Shown here piece by piece: positions 51,576 to 58,441 of a stretch of 58,441 bases of DNA. The DNA is from JAWPMV01 sp038527215 (GTDB lineage: Bacteria > Bacteroidota > Bacteroidia > J057). The stretch spans positions 1 through 58,441 of the forward strand of contig JBCBGC010000036.1 of NCBI GenBank assembly GCA_038527215.1, written 5' to 3'. How positions within the stretch are numbered: the stretch's first letter is position 1; every line of letters begins with the position of its first letter. A model generated the notes under the pieces. It saw only the letters and a list, made by a program, of their open reading frames with translations, was not told where the DNA came from and searched no databases. A program made the translations under genes and the position numbers.

Positions 51576-52311
51576 TTTATCCCTCATTCCCAAGATTTTA
51601 AAAGGCATTTTTATTGGCCTGGTGGAAGCTTCGCCCATTCTGGTAGCGGAAGCCTTCATCCTGCCTTATGCCTGGACCGTACCCAAAGAAGTCCTTAGCG
51701 GAGGGGTTACCCTGGGGTTACTGGTTGGGGGGCTGATGTGTGTGGGCGTGGCCTTGCTTTCGATTTTTGCTTGTGTGGTACAAATGACTTCAGGAAAGTT
51801 TACCAGAGCCTGGTTTTTCAAACGCCTTTTGAGCAATATCATCAGCTTCTTTTATATCAATGGGGCTACCCTCCTGGCCGGATTTTTTGTCCATTCCAGT
51901 GTAGAGGCTTTTAAAACGGTGATTGCAGAACCTAAAGAAATAGGGGAAACCTTGCTGATCCTGCCCTTGGGGGTGCTCCTTTTCGAAGGTTTTCGCATAC
52001 CCTCCCGCTGGGAACAGATTGGGGAAGATCACGCACAGCGGCGCTGGTTGAAAATGCTGGCCGTTGGACAGAGCTTTGTCGTTTGTTACGGCTGGTTGGG
52101 CTTGACCATGGGGGTCTTGTGGCTGCTACACAAAGCCATACCATCCCTGCCTGAATTAACTGCCTATCATTTGATCATGATGGTGGTGCTTATTTTGGTT
52201 TTCCTGCTGGGCCTTTTCATCCTGCGGGCCCTGGAAAACTGGCTCTTCAAACAAGGCTACTGGCCCTGGAAGACGCACTATCCCTCCGTCAAAGAAGTCC
52301 TTAAGGATTAA
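51565..52311 (+). CDS. multi-pass membrane protein coupled to the LOG-family gene
   Basis: The 248-residue protein has about six membrane segments (roughly 12-33, 47-70, 88-110, 126-143, 168-190, 205-225). I recognise no family. The first 11 bp overlap the LOG-family gene, so the two are translated together. A role in transport is possible but not shown. A terminator for the convergent YegP gene lies directly behind it. Confidence 0.74.
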   Translation: MRINLSLIPKILKGIFIGLVEASPILVAEAFILPYAWTVPKEVLSGGVTLGLLVGGLMCVGVALLSIFACVVQMTSGKFTRAWFFKRLLSNIISFFYINGATLLAGFFVHSSVEAFKTVIAEPKEIGETLLILPLGVLLFEGFRIPSRWEQIGEDHAQRRWLKMLAVGQSFVVCYGWLGLTMGVLWLLHKAIPSLPELTAYHLIMMVVLILVFLLGLFILRALENWLFKQGYWPWKTHYPSVKEVLKD

Positions 52312-52340
52312 AAAATATGGGCTGCCCCAAAGGACAGCCC
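52311..52340 (-). terminator. terminator of the YegP-like gene
   Basis: GGGCTG pairs with CAGCCC over a 10-nt loop. On the minus strand the stem is followed by ATATTTTT. It lies about 65 bp past the stop codon of the YegP-like gene. Confidence 0.78.
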
Positions 52341-52404
52341 AAGTCTCCCTTACAATATATGTAAACAGAGGAAAGCGATAGGCTCTTTAATAGCTATGAA
52401 TAGC

Positions 52405-52935
52405 TTATAGTTCGTTGATTTCTGCTTCTCGGGCGAGTTCGATAATGGTTTCAATGCCGTTCTTGGCGGCTTCTTTGCTGCTGTATCCTTCACTGACAAA
52501 CAAAATCCTTCCATTCTTGGCCCGCATGCGGAAGTAGATATCTTCATCTTTTCCCGCGAACATTTCGAATTTCGCTTTGCGCTTGGGGGCATCTGCAGCG
52601 GTCAGGTCATCCAGGTCCGAAATGGGGGCGTTTTTTTGTACGGAAGCCATGCCGTTTTCCGCCCCTGCTTTGGCCTTATACATCTCGCTGGTCCCTAGAA
52701 TGGCGCCGTTTTTAGCTTTCAGAACAAAATAGGGCTCTCCGTTTTTAGAGGCTCTCATTTCGAATTGGCCGCTGTCAGCTGCATTTTCTTTGATGCTATC
52801 GATGGCATGTTTGGCGGTTTCCCGGGAGCTGTAGCCTTCTCCGGACAAAATGATCTGACCATTCGCAGCATAGAGGCGGACGTAGAACTGAGCGTCCCGG
52901 CCTTTAAAGATTTCAAATTTAGGGTAGGTAGCCAT
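52405..52935 (-). CDS. YegP-family DUF1508 protein with three repeats
   Basis: The 176-residue protein contains three DUF1508 repeats: KFEIFKGRDAQFYVRLYAAN with GYSSRETAKHAI (about 6-50), FEMRASKNGEPYFVLKAKNG (about 58-105), and FEMFAGKDEDIYFRMRAKNG with GYSSKEAAKNGI (about 122-165). DUF1508 proteins are small cytosolic proteins of unknown function, most often with two repeats; three here is one more than usual. Monocistronic. Confidence 0.9.
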   Translation of the reverse strand: MATYPKFEIFKGRDAQFYVRLYAANGQIILSGEGYSSRETAKHAIDSIKENAADSGQFEMRASKNGEPYFVLKAKNGAILGTSEMYKAKAGAENGMASVQKNAPISDLDDLTAADAPKRKAKFEMFAGKDEDIYFRMRAKNGRILFVSEGYSSKEAAKNGIETIIELAREAEINEL

Positions 52936-53165
52936 AGGCGTTGGGGGTTTATGTGCGTAGAATCCTCGAAAAAAGAGAAGTTTCCCGAAGTTCAGATATT
53001 CCTATGATTCTAATATTACTATATTTTTATTAATTAGTGAACTTTAACGAGAGAAAAAGGCTCATCAGGCAGCAGATAACCATGTTCATATCTCTTTCAT
53101 AGCTTCTTGATCGTCAGGTTATTTCTACCTATTAACTTCCGCCTCCAATCATCAACCAACTACTT

Positions 53166-53957
53166 ATGGGACAACTAGATTTCGGCACCTTCGAATCCTG
53201 GCAGCTCAAGCAGGTCCTGGCCTTTTTCAACCGGGCCAAAGAAGCCTCAGATATTACCCAGCGGGTGATAGATAATCCTGAAGCAGGGGGCGAAAGCCAG
53301 GGTTACGGGATAGGCGAAACCGTTGCGCAACGCATTTTGGACCAAAAACAATCCCTCCCGACCCGCTCGTTTCGACAAGCCAGCCAACTCAACGGTATTG
53401 AAGGCTTGGGGCAGGACAAATTGATGGATTTGGCGTACTCTTTCCGCAAACCCGCCGCCGATGCCTTGCTGGACATCTTATTTGATGGCATTCTTTACGA
53501 TAATTGGAAAGTGGAACATCGCTCCAAACATATCGCGGATCGGCAACATTTTCTCAAATTAGAGAGAGATGAAGCGCTACTCCGACGGGAGGTAGGATCT
53601 ATGTTGGAAAAAGAAGCCCATGATAAATTCGATGCTTCTCCCCTGGCCCGCCTGGCCCCGAATTTATTGACAGAGACTTATCTGGATTCCTATGAGGCAG
53701 AAGATCAAGCCCGCTTTGCCTGGGCCCTTTGGTGGTACCGGATTGATTCGGATAATTGGTTTACCCACGACCGAATCCTGGGAGCGGTGGAGCGGTATTT
53801 TAGCTTGTATTGGAATCCCGATGATTATATCAGCTTCCATTTATTTAAAGGCTTCAAAGGACAGCAAGTCTGGGGGAGCTCTACCAATGACCTACCGGTT
53901 ACCCTCAATCATGCCGAGCAAAGCATCAGCATTTGGCGGGCGGAATTATTTGACTAA
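53166..53957 (+). CDS. helix-hairpin-helix protein, function unknown
   Basis: The 263-residue protein has a helix-hairpin-helix pair at about 41-95, recognisable as GYGIGETVAQRILDQ and NGIEGLGQDKLMDLAY, the arrangement seen in ComEA-like DNA-binding modules. The remaining 170 residues are helical with many Trp and Tyr (ARFAWALWWYRIDSDNWF) and match no family I know. The protein is soluble. A nucleic-acid-binding role is inferred from the HhH pair only. A perfect terminator ends the gene. Confidence 0.75.
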   Translation: MGQLDFGTFESWQLKQVLAFFNRAKEASDITQRVIDNPEAGGESQGYGIGETVAQRILDQKQSLPTRSFRQASQLNGIEGLGQDKLMDLAYSFRKPAADALLDILFDGILYDNWKVEHRSKHIADRQHFLKLERDEALLRREVGSMLEKEAHDKFDASPLARLAPNLLTETYLDSYEAEDQARFAWALWWYRIDSDNWFTHDRILGAVERYFSLYWNPDDYISFHLFKGFKGQQVWGSSTNDLPVTLNHAEQSISIWRAELFD

Positions 53958-54006
53958 AGGCTTGGGAATTAGCCCTAATTATTTCTCTGGCCAGATATTT
54001 TATCGA

Positions 54007-54049
54007 AAAACCGCAGCAAGGCTCGCCATATGATAATTGCTGCGGTTTT
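54007..54049 (+). terminator. terminator of the HhH gene
   Basis: AAAACCGCAGCAA pairs exactly with TTGCTGCGGTTTT over a 17-nt loop. It lies 50 bp past the stop codon and separates the HhH gene from the next one. Confidence 0.9.
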
Positions 54050-54096
54050 CATTCTATGCCAAAAAGGCGTAGTTTTTATCCGGAAACAGCTCCCCT

Positions 54097-56817
54097 ATGA
54101 CACGCCTGCCATTTTTCCTGCTTGTATGGTCCTTTGGCTCTTCTGCCCTTTTTGCTACGCCTAGCAGCAACGATACCAGCTTGACCGTAAGAGCCACTTC
54201 ACTGGCACAGAACGAAGCGGTCGTCCAACAGTACCTGGCATGGGAACTGCCACGCATCTATCTGGAAGCTGGCTATGCGGTTGATTCTGCGGCGATTGCC
54301 AGCCTCTGGGGCTTTTATCAAACGCCTTTTGATTCCACGCTTGTTCCGGAATTGGCTTCGATCGCGGAGCTTCAGGCGTTTATCAAAAAAAATCGCTACT
54401 TAAAATATGATAACACCTGGGAAGAAGAATATGAATTTACCCTGAAATGCTTCCCTGAATTTCCGCCAACTTATCTGGAATTTCTGGATGATCCCCGCAT
54501 CATTTATACCCAAGATATCTATCGGTGTACGCAGATCGAGCTCTACCGTAATTTCACGATCCGGGTGGTAGAAGAGGGGATTTTACAAGCTTATTATAAT
54601 GCGGGATTAATTTCGTCGGAGGTTAAAGCAGGTATAGAAAAAATCTACCGAAGGCTCACCGGGGCAGAGGCCGAAGCTTTCGATCAATATTCGGAAGATC
54701 TGCCCGCAGCATTCAAGGAAATTATTGCTAAACACCAAGGTGAAAAAAGAAGGATTCTGAGATTGTTATACGGAAGATTAAAAAAATGTAATCCTGCCTA
54801 TCCAGATAATTACCAGGACTTTATTGAGGGAGAAAAATACGTACTGGATGAAAAAACCTATGCCTGCTACCTGGCCAGCCTGACTGAGGAAGATTTGCGC
54901 TTCTATGATTTGCGCCCGCCCAAGCCCATTGACGATAGCGAGGTGGAAGGCATACCTGACTTGTATGAAAGGGAACCTGATACACCAGATAATATGGTCG
55001 CATCCTCGCAGGGTATAGGCGGTGATCTACCAGCCCTAACCCCAACCACGGCCATTATAGACGCCAGTGCGCAGTTTTTGGTAGAGCGGACCAAGCAGGA
55101 ATTATACCTGGCTTTTTTTGAGAAATTCGAGCAGCGGTTGGATAGCATGATTGAGCTACGGTATTTATTCGGCAATACCTATTCCCTGCTCAAAAACCGG
55201 GATTATTTCCAAATTCCCTCCTTGGGGGAAGGCTGGCAAATGGCCTTTGAAATGGACCTTCGCCAGATGCCTATCAGTTTCGACCGCTTGGTAAACGAGA
55301 CCTTCCAATACAGCTATTTTCAATACAGCAGCGAATACCAGTTCTTCCAACTGGCTAATCAAATTCTGCAAGGCAGGTCGCTCAGTTTGCCAGACCTCAT
55401 GAATCGGTTGACCCTGCCCAACTGGAGCAGCGCCAACTCCATGATGGACTCCACCTTTTTCCTGATCCAGCAGCTTCAGCAGGATTGGCAGACTGAATAC
55501 GGCTTTTTAAACCGCCAGCCAGAAGTCGCGGATCTTAAAGACAAAGCGCAGGTATTTTTCGTGGCCTTACAATACCATAAAAAACCGCGTTTTTATCATC
55601 GGCTCCAATTAAAAGGTCCGGCTATGTCAGCCGCCGACTTCATGCGGGAAAATCCCCGGACTTTTTTCCAAAAAGAAATTAAGGTGTTAAATAGTTTAGC
55701 AGAAAAAAACCAGGAATTAAAGGCCCTTTCACTTCCCCAAAGGCCTAATATAGATGGATATAATGCGGCTTTTTATCAGGATATTCTGGACGAGTATTTA
55801 TTCGAATTACCTTATAAATTATCGATCGCGGGTGATGCCTTAAAAGGGGTAATTAAAACCGCTTTTATTTTTAATTATCCGCTCGATCATGCTGGGATTT
55901 ATGCCGATGAAGATTATCGAAAAATAACCGGCATGATCCAGGGCGGACTCGATTTGAGTCAGGCCATTGAATCCCGGGAACCGAGTCGTATTCTGGTGGC
56001 TAGCTTAAAATCCTTTGAGCCTTTTTTCCTCATTCTCAAACAGCGGCAACAACGACTGATCGGAAGCCTGAAAATACGCTACGAACGAGCTATCGGAGAA
56101 GAAAAAAACCAGCTAGGCGTGGAATTGGAAGCGGCTCTCAATCGCCTGCAACAGCTCAAGATGGTGGGAGAATATCTGGGTTTCTATGGTAGTTTTATTC
56201 TGGACATCCTCACCGCTAAAACCTCTGAAGATATCAAAGGGGTGTTATATCGATACGCCGTCCCGGCAGGCTCGTACCGCCAAAAACGGGAATCGGCCTT
56301 TACTTTGGAGTTGGGGGCTTTCCCAGGCCTTTTCGCCGCCCGGGAGTGGTTGCCCTACGAAACGGATATTCCCGCCGCCTGGGTAACTGGCGTGACCGCC
56401 CCCATCGGCTTTACCCTGAGTTGGGCCGGCCGCAAGGGCAGTGATTTGTCGGACCAGCAGGCCTACGATCACACCTATAAAAAGAAAAAAGTCCGCAGTC
56501 GTCGCCTCAATGGCTGGTCATATTCGATCTTTTTGCCCGTGATAGATATTAGTGCCCCCTTTAGCTACCGCTGGACCAATGGCAATGCCCAGGGCTTACC
56601 GGAGAATATTTCCTGGGAGCAGGTTCTGGCGCCCGGCGCTTTTGTGGTCTTGGGGATCAAAAAGCTGCCCATCTCGCTCTCAGCAGGCGGTCAGTACGTG
56701 CCCCGCCTCCGCGCCATCACCCCAGCGGGAGGCAATGAGGTGGTCAATGCAGATGCCTTTCGCTTTGGGATAAATGCCACGGTGGACATCCCGATTTTTA
56801 GTTTTTACCGGAAGTAG
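54097..56817 (+). CDS. large exported protein, function unknown
   Basis: The 906-residue protein starts with a signal peptide (about 1-22, SALFATPSS). Most of it is helical and rich in charged and aromatic residues, with a possible partial repeat in the first 270 residues (segments around YNAGLISSEVKAGIEKIYRR, and two 'C-x-P' motifs, KCFPEFPPTYLEFL and KCNPAYPDNYQDFI). The last 210 residues are beta-rich and end DIPIFSFYRK, which would suit an outer-membrane barrel. I cannot name a family. It is monocistronic and preceded by a terminator. Confidence 0.78.
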   Translation: MTRLPFFLLVWSFGSSALFATPSSNDTSLTVRATSLAQNEAVVQQYLAWELPRIYLEAGYAVDSAAIASLWGFYQTPFDSTLVPELASIAELQAFIKKNRYLKYDNTWEEEYEFTLKCFPEFPPTYLEFLDDPRIIYTQDIYRCTQIELYRNFTIRVVEEGILQAYYNAGLISSEVKAGIEKIYRRLTGAEAEAFDQYSEDLPAAFKEIIAKHQGEKRRILRLLYGRLKKCNPAYPDNYQDFIEGEKYVLDEKTYACYLASLTEEDLRFYDLRPPKPIDDSEVEGIPDLYEREPDTPDNMVASSQGIGGDLPALTPTTAIIDASAQFLVERTKQELYLAFFEKFEQRLDSMIELRYLFGNTYSLLKNRDYFQIPSLGEGWQMAFEMDLRQMPISFDRLVNETFQYSYFQYSSEYQFFQLANQILQGRSLSLPDLMNRLTLPNWSSANSMMDSTFFLIQQLQQDWQTEYGFLNRQPEVADLKDKAQVFFVALQYHKKPRFYHRLQLKGPAMSAADFMRENPRTFFQKEIKVLNSLAEKNQELKALSLPQRPNIDGYNAAFYQDILDEYLFELPYKLSIAGDALKGVIKTAFIFNYPLDHAGIYADEDYRKITGMIQGGLDLSQAIESREPSRILVASLKSFEPFFLILKQRQQRLIGSLKIRYERAIGEEKNQLGVELEAALNRLQQLKMVGEYLGFYGSFILDILTAKTSEDIKGVLYRYAVPAGSYRQKRESAFTLELGAFPGLFAAREWLPYETDIPAAWVTGVTAPIGFTLSWAGRKGSDLSDQQAYDHTYKKKKVRSRRLNGWSYSIFLPVIDISAPFSYRWTNGNAQGLPENISWEQVLAPGAFVVLGIKKLPISLSAGGQYVPRLRAITPAGGNEVVNADAFRFGINATVDIPIFSFYRK

Positions 56818-56839
56818 GAGAAAGCACGCATCGCAGGGC

Positions 56840-57538
56840 CTATTCTATGTCCGTCAAGACCAGGGCTGGTCTCTTCTGACAATGGTAGCCTTGTTCATGA
56901 TCCCACAGGATTTCATAAATCTCCTCTCCCAGCACCACATAATGATGTGGATCATTCCAATAGTGGTTGGCCTTTGGCACGAATCGGAAAGAAGCCTGCG
57001 GGGAGAAAAACAGCTGATTGACTCCGAAGTTAGGAGAGCCATAATAGACTCCGTTTCGGTCTTTTCCACCGCATAGGTCAGGAAAAGGGACAAAGCTCCT
57101 GGCTTCTGCTCCGGGAATGGGAATCACCAAATGCCCGCCAGAATTCACCCACCAGAAAAAGACCTGATCCCGCGAAGTGAAATAGCGATCGTTATAGGCC
57201 CGATAAGTAGCCAGGTCAATCTGGGCACTAAGGTCCTGGAAATAGCCGACTTGCATGAGTTTGCCTTGACAAGGGGCGGCCGCCCAGGCTTTTTTAAAGA
57301 CTTTATCATCGGATTGGTAAAAGCCATGTTGGGTCTGTACAAAGGCCGAAGTATCATCGATGGGGTCGATCCATCGGCCATCCAACAAGAGGGTGTCCCG
57401 GAGCCGGTTACCAAGGCTCGCATAGCTTTCCGCATACGGACAATCCGGAACAAAAGCGGAGGAGGAAGGCTCCTGAGAAGCTGCGGGGGAACAACTTAAG
57501 CATAGAAGAAGCGCAAGGATAGGGAAATAGCTTTTCAT
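56840..57538 (-). CDS. lipoprotein, possible DKNYY-type repeats
   Basis: The 232-residue lipoprotein (lipobox LLCLSC) has no clear domain. It holds scattered segments of the DKNYY pattern, such as YQSDDKVFKKA, YNDRYFTSRDQVFFWW and GGKDRNGVYYG, which occur in surface proteins of unknown function. The body is beta-rich with several Trp and Tyr. It is transcribed alone, convergent with the 906-residue gene. Confidence 0.62.
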   Translation of the reverse strand: MKSYFPILALLLCLSCSPAASQEPSSSAFVPDCPYAESYASLGNRLRDTLLLDGRWIDPIDDTSAFVQTQHGFYQSDDKVFKKAWAAAPCQGKLMQVGYFQDLSAQIDLATYRAYNDRYFTSRDQVFFWWVNSGGHLVIPIPGAEARSFVPFPDLCGGKDRNGVYYGSPNFGVNQLFFSPQASFRFVPKANHYWNDPHHYVVLGEEIYEILWDHEQGYHCQKRPALVLTDIE

Positions 57539-57602
57539 GGAGGCAGGAAAAAAGGGGTATACCTTAAGGATAGCCCCACCTGGACATTTCCATACGAACT
57601 GA

Positions 57603-58441
57603 TTAATATCTTTCCTGTATGCTTTTAAATCCCTGGGTCAGGGCTTTGATGATGCCTTTTTCCTTGGGATCATATACCCAGTTGGTGTCAAAAATCTCCA
57701 ATACGTTTTGGTTAACCGCATTGCCCAGGATCAGACAATGGAATTGGGTGTTTTTATTTTGTTGGTGATAGCGAAATTTCTTGACTACATCGGGGCGCAT
57801 CTTCGACATGATAAAGTCGGAAACCATGAGGATATCTGCATCCTGATAATCGTGGGTATCGAGTTGGCGAAGTGCCTCATACAGGGCCGGGGTAGCATCG
57901 GTTCCACCGTGAAAAGAAACTTTGAGAAAATCGGCTATTTGATCTACGCTCTGAGCGATGTCGTGCAGGTTGAGGGTATGGATGCCAATGGAAAAATTGA
58001 TGAGGTAGGCCTTGCGGTTTTGGTTCATGGCCATTTTCAGAATGCCAAAGGTCAAAACCTTGGCAATGTGCTCTGGCCGCCCCTGCATACTTTCACTCGT
58101 ATCTACACAGATGATGAAGGGCCCTTTTTCTTTTTGATTGACTCGCTGGTTGATTTCGGTATAATGGTCCTCACTGGTCACCAATTGCTGATCCTCGTAG
58201 CGAAAAGTCAATAATTTCCGGTCGGCATATTTTTTCAGGAAAAGCAATTCCGTTTCCCCATCCGCCAACAAACTGGCCTCCGCGCTTAGCATATTGGTCA
58301 GCTCATTGCTCTGCTTGACCCCGACAATTTCCGCCCGGCTGAATTCATCAGTAACCCATTCCTGCCGGATGATGGTTTTTTCAAATTCCTCTTCTTCAAT
58401 TTCGATTTCTGCCTCCCGCATTCTTCCCAGCAAATCTACCA
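57603..58441 (-). CDS. ViaA-like von Willebrand factor A domain protein (cut by the window edge)
   Basis: The reading frame remains open to the right edge, so at least 279 C-terminal residues are seen and the N-terminus is missing. The visible part is a VWA domain with the MIDAS motif D-T-S-E-S in FIICVDTSESMQG, then the FHGGTDATPAL loop and ILMVSDFIM. The order matches E. coli ViaA, which works with the MoxR-type AAA ATPase RavA. A moxR/ravA gene would be expected to the right of the window. The role of such pairs is in complex assembly or metal handling; the exact function here is unknown. Confidence 0.85.
   Translation of the reverse strand, partial: VDLLGRMREAEIEIEEEEFEKTIIRQEWVTDEFSRAEIVGVKQSNELTNMLSAEASLLADGETELLFLKKYADRKLLTFRYEDQQLVTSEDHYTEINQRVNQKEKGPFIICVDTSESMQGRPEHIAKVLTFGILKMAMNQNRKAYLINFSIGIHTLNLHDIAQSVDQIADFLKVSFHGGTDATPALYEALRQLDTHDYQDADILMVSDFIMSKMRPDVVKKFRYHQQNKNTQFHCLILGNAVNQNVLEIFDTNWVYDPKEKGIIKALTQGFKSIQERY

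Overview
The window looks like a chromosomal segment of a Bacteroidota member, most likely class Saprospiria (a Lewinella, Haliscomenobacter or Phaeodactylibacter-like organism). Evidence: carboxypeptidase-regulatory-like modules joined to outer-membrane proteins, a DUF5686 barrel, a MuiA/DUF4139 protein, lipoboxes of the short Bacteroidota type, a degenerate sorting-tail-like protein, an ECF sigma/TPR membrane protein pair, one textbook Bacteroidota promoter (TTTG, 18 nt, TAnnTTTG) and almost no Shine-Dalgarno sequences. The taxonomic placement below phylum is inference. Base composition is even, near 50% GC, and I see no integrase, transposase, tRNA, rRNA or CRISPR array.

Layout. 1-9.2 kb: a 2OG-Fe(II) oxygenase, a DUF5686 outer-membrane protein, an enolase-superfamily epimerase, a possible GNAT protein, then a tight operon of a Cys-rich exported protein, a multi-pass membrane protein, a histidine kinase and a NarL-type regulator. 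9.2-11.1 kb: a secreted protein followed by four large structured repeats. 11.1-18.1 kb: inorganic pyrophosphatase, SerC, a uracil-DNA-glycosylase-like protein, an NAD-dependent epimerase, two Crp/Fnr-type regulators, and a small accessory island with a HigA-like regulator carrying two palindromic operator candidates. 18.1-24.8 kb: three alpha/beta hydrolases, an exported DRGH endonuclease, a NIPSNAP protein, a fatty-acid hydroxylase fused to two CDGSH iron-sulfur modules, and a DUF4197 lipoprotein. 25-36.3 kb: a YyaL-like lipoprotein without the usual thiols, enoyl-CoA hydratase, a coiled-coil membrane protein, GltX, MuiA, an AT-hook protein with nine hooks, a GH29 fucosidase and an SRPBCC-GyrI protein. 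36.3-41 kb: aminopeptidase P, a lone receiver domain, ECF sigma with a TPR membrane partner, and an AraC regulator. 41-47.4 kb: a PDZ-hydrolase, a ThuA protein, a degenerate GGDEF protein, an ornithine-cyclodeaminase relative, a third Crp/Fnr-type regulator. 47.4-58.4 kb: a Rieske oxygenase/NHL/chitobiase-like group, a LOG-family protein, YegP, an HhH protein, a 906-residue exported protein, and a ViaA-like von Willebrand protein cut by the window edge.

Most genes are housekeeping or metabolic. The least explained signals are in the DNA between them: (i) a four-unit array at 10.04-10.95 kb whose units carry nested inverted repeats and could fold as a cloverleaf, with a fifth truncated copy at the left edge beside an almost identical terminator; (ii) a second dispersed repeat family with short terminal inverted repeats, three of whose four copies supply the stop codon of the adjoining reading frame; (iii) paired GTTATA-N6-TATAAC palindromes upstream of the HigA-like gene; (iv) a perfect 10+10 bp palindrome just before the ThuA gene. 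Among proteins, the hydroxylase-CDGSH fusion, the nine-hook AT-hook protein, the thiol-less YyaL and the stand-alone degenerate GGDEF protein deserve attention. I do not see a clear, complete undescribed multi-gene system.
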